Positions 5,008 through 5,290 of a stretch of 5,290 nt of DNA are shown here, piece after piece (position 1 is the stretch's first letter; each line of letters starts with the position of its first letter). Under the pieces are notes generated by a model. The model made no database searches. It worked only from the letters and a program-made list of their open reading frames with translations, and was not told where the DNA came from. The stretch lies in assembly GCA_938030645.1 (NCBI GenBank), contig CALHHQ010000068.1, forward strand, positions 1-5,290. The letters run 5' to 3'. Source of the DNA: an uncultured Rhizobiaceae group bacterium (GTDB lineage: Bacteria > Pseudomonadota > Alphaproteobacteria > Rhizobiales > Rhizobiaceae). The position numbers and the translations under genes were made by a program.

Positions 5008-5290
5008 AAGCCCGCTCTGAAATGCCACCATGTTTGGCGCTCCATTCGTATGGGGCGTTTAGGAATTCTTTTACGGCTTCCAGCGTTGTTTCGTCGAACA
5101 GTTTTTCTGCGCGCGCCACGGCTAACACTTCGTGCCACGTGGTGAGATAATGCAGATCCATGCCATGCTTTTTCAGCGTGGCTGGCGCGTCTTTGAATAT
5201 GTCGTAATAGAAAACAGAGAATGTGTCGGTGACTTCCGCACCCGCTTCGCGGATCGCATCGGCAAATCCGATTTTCGAACCACCATCGGT
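5006..5290 (-). CDS. pyrE: Orotate phosphoribosyltransferase, C-terminal part (cut by window edge)
   Basis: Read on the minus strand, 94 residues are open from the right edge to a TAA at 5006-5008. The fragment begins T-D-G-G-S-K, the tail of the PRPP-binding motif (D-L-T-T-D-G-G-S-K) of orotate phosphoribosyltransferase. It continues with F-Y-Y-D-I-F, L-H-Y-L-T-T-W, K-L-F-D-E-T-T-L and the C-terminal block F-L-N-A-P-Y-E-W-S. These match the longer PyrE type (about 230 residues) that I know from rhizobia and relatives, so roughly 140 residues lie outside the window. PyrE joins orotate to PRPP to give orotidine 5'-monophosphate in cytoplasmic pyrimidine synthesis. The gene converges with the small membrane-protein gene, with a 34-base gap between the stops. 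Confidence 0.9.
   Translation of the reverse strand, partial: TDGGSKIGFADAIREAGAEVTDTFSVFYYDIFKDAPATLKKHGMDLHYLTTWHEVLAVARAEKLFDETTLEAVKEFLNAPYEWSAKHGGISERA

Overview
The window looks like a compact stretch of an alphaproteobacterial chromosome, probably Rhizobiales-like or a marine relative. Base composition is near 50% GC. The reasons for this assignment are the flavour of CysK, the C-terminus of PyrE and the exported tandem rhodanese; this is recognition from memory, not a search result. No mobile elements, tRNA, rRNA or CRISPR repeats are visible.

Layout from left to right: (1) the last 27 codons of a gene whose end carries the Gly-Gly-x-x-His-Cys catalytic motif of the amidinotransferase (guanidino-group-modifying) superfamily; (2) a strong GC-rich hairpin with a short T-run, directly in front of (3) cysK, O-acetylserine sulfhydrylase; (4) a 167-base gap with a weak terminator-like hairpin and a possible tiny leader ORF; (5) an exported two-domain rhodanese (sulfurtransferase); (6) a textbook intrinsic terminator; (7) a two-gene operon with an ATGA stop/start overlap, encoding an M20D amidohydrolase and a creatinase-like M24 'pita-bread' protein; (8) a 42-residue single-span membrane protein; (9) on the minus strand and cut by the right edge, the C-terminal 94 residues of orotate phosphoribosyltransferase (pyrE).

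Functionally, cysK and the rhodanese form a sulfur-related pair (cytoplasmic cysteine synthesis and periplasmic sulfane-sulfur transfer), though probably not one transcript. The M20D + M24 pair is the most interesting part. The M24 protein would be auto-annotated as a 'Xaa-Pro peptidase', but by my motif alignment it lacks all five metal ligands of that family. It keeps the creatinase catalytic His (H224) and the carboxylate-binding Arg of its N-terminal domain (R48), and replaces both guanidinium-binding Glu residues of creatinase with Asp. I infer a metal-independent C-N hydrolase of unknown substrate, acting with the M20D amidohydrolase in a two-step catabolic route. This resembles ectoine or creatine breakdown in logic but is not identical to either.
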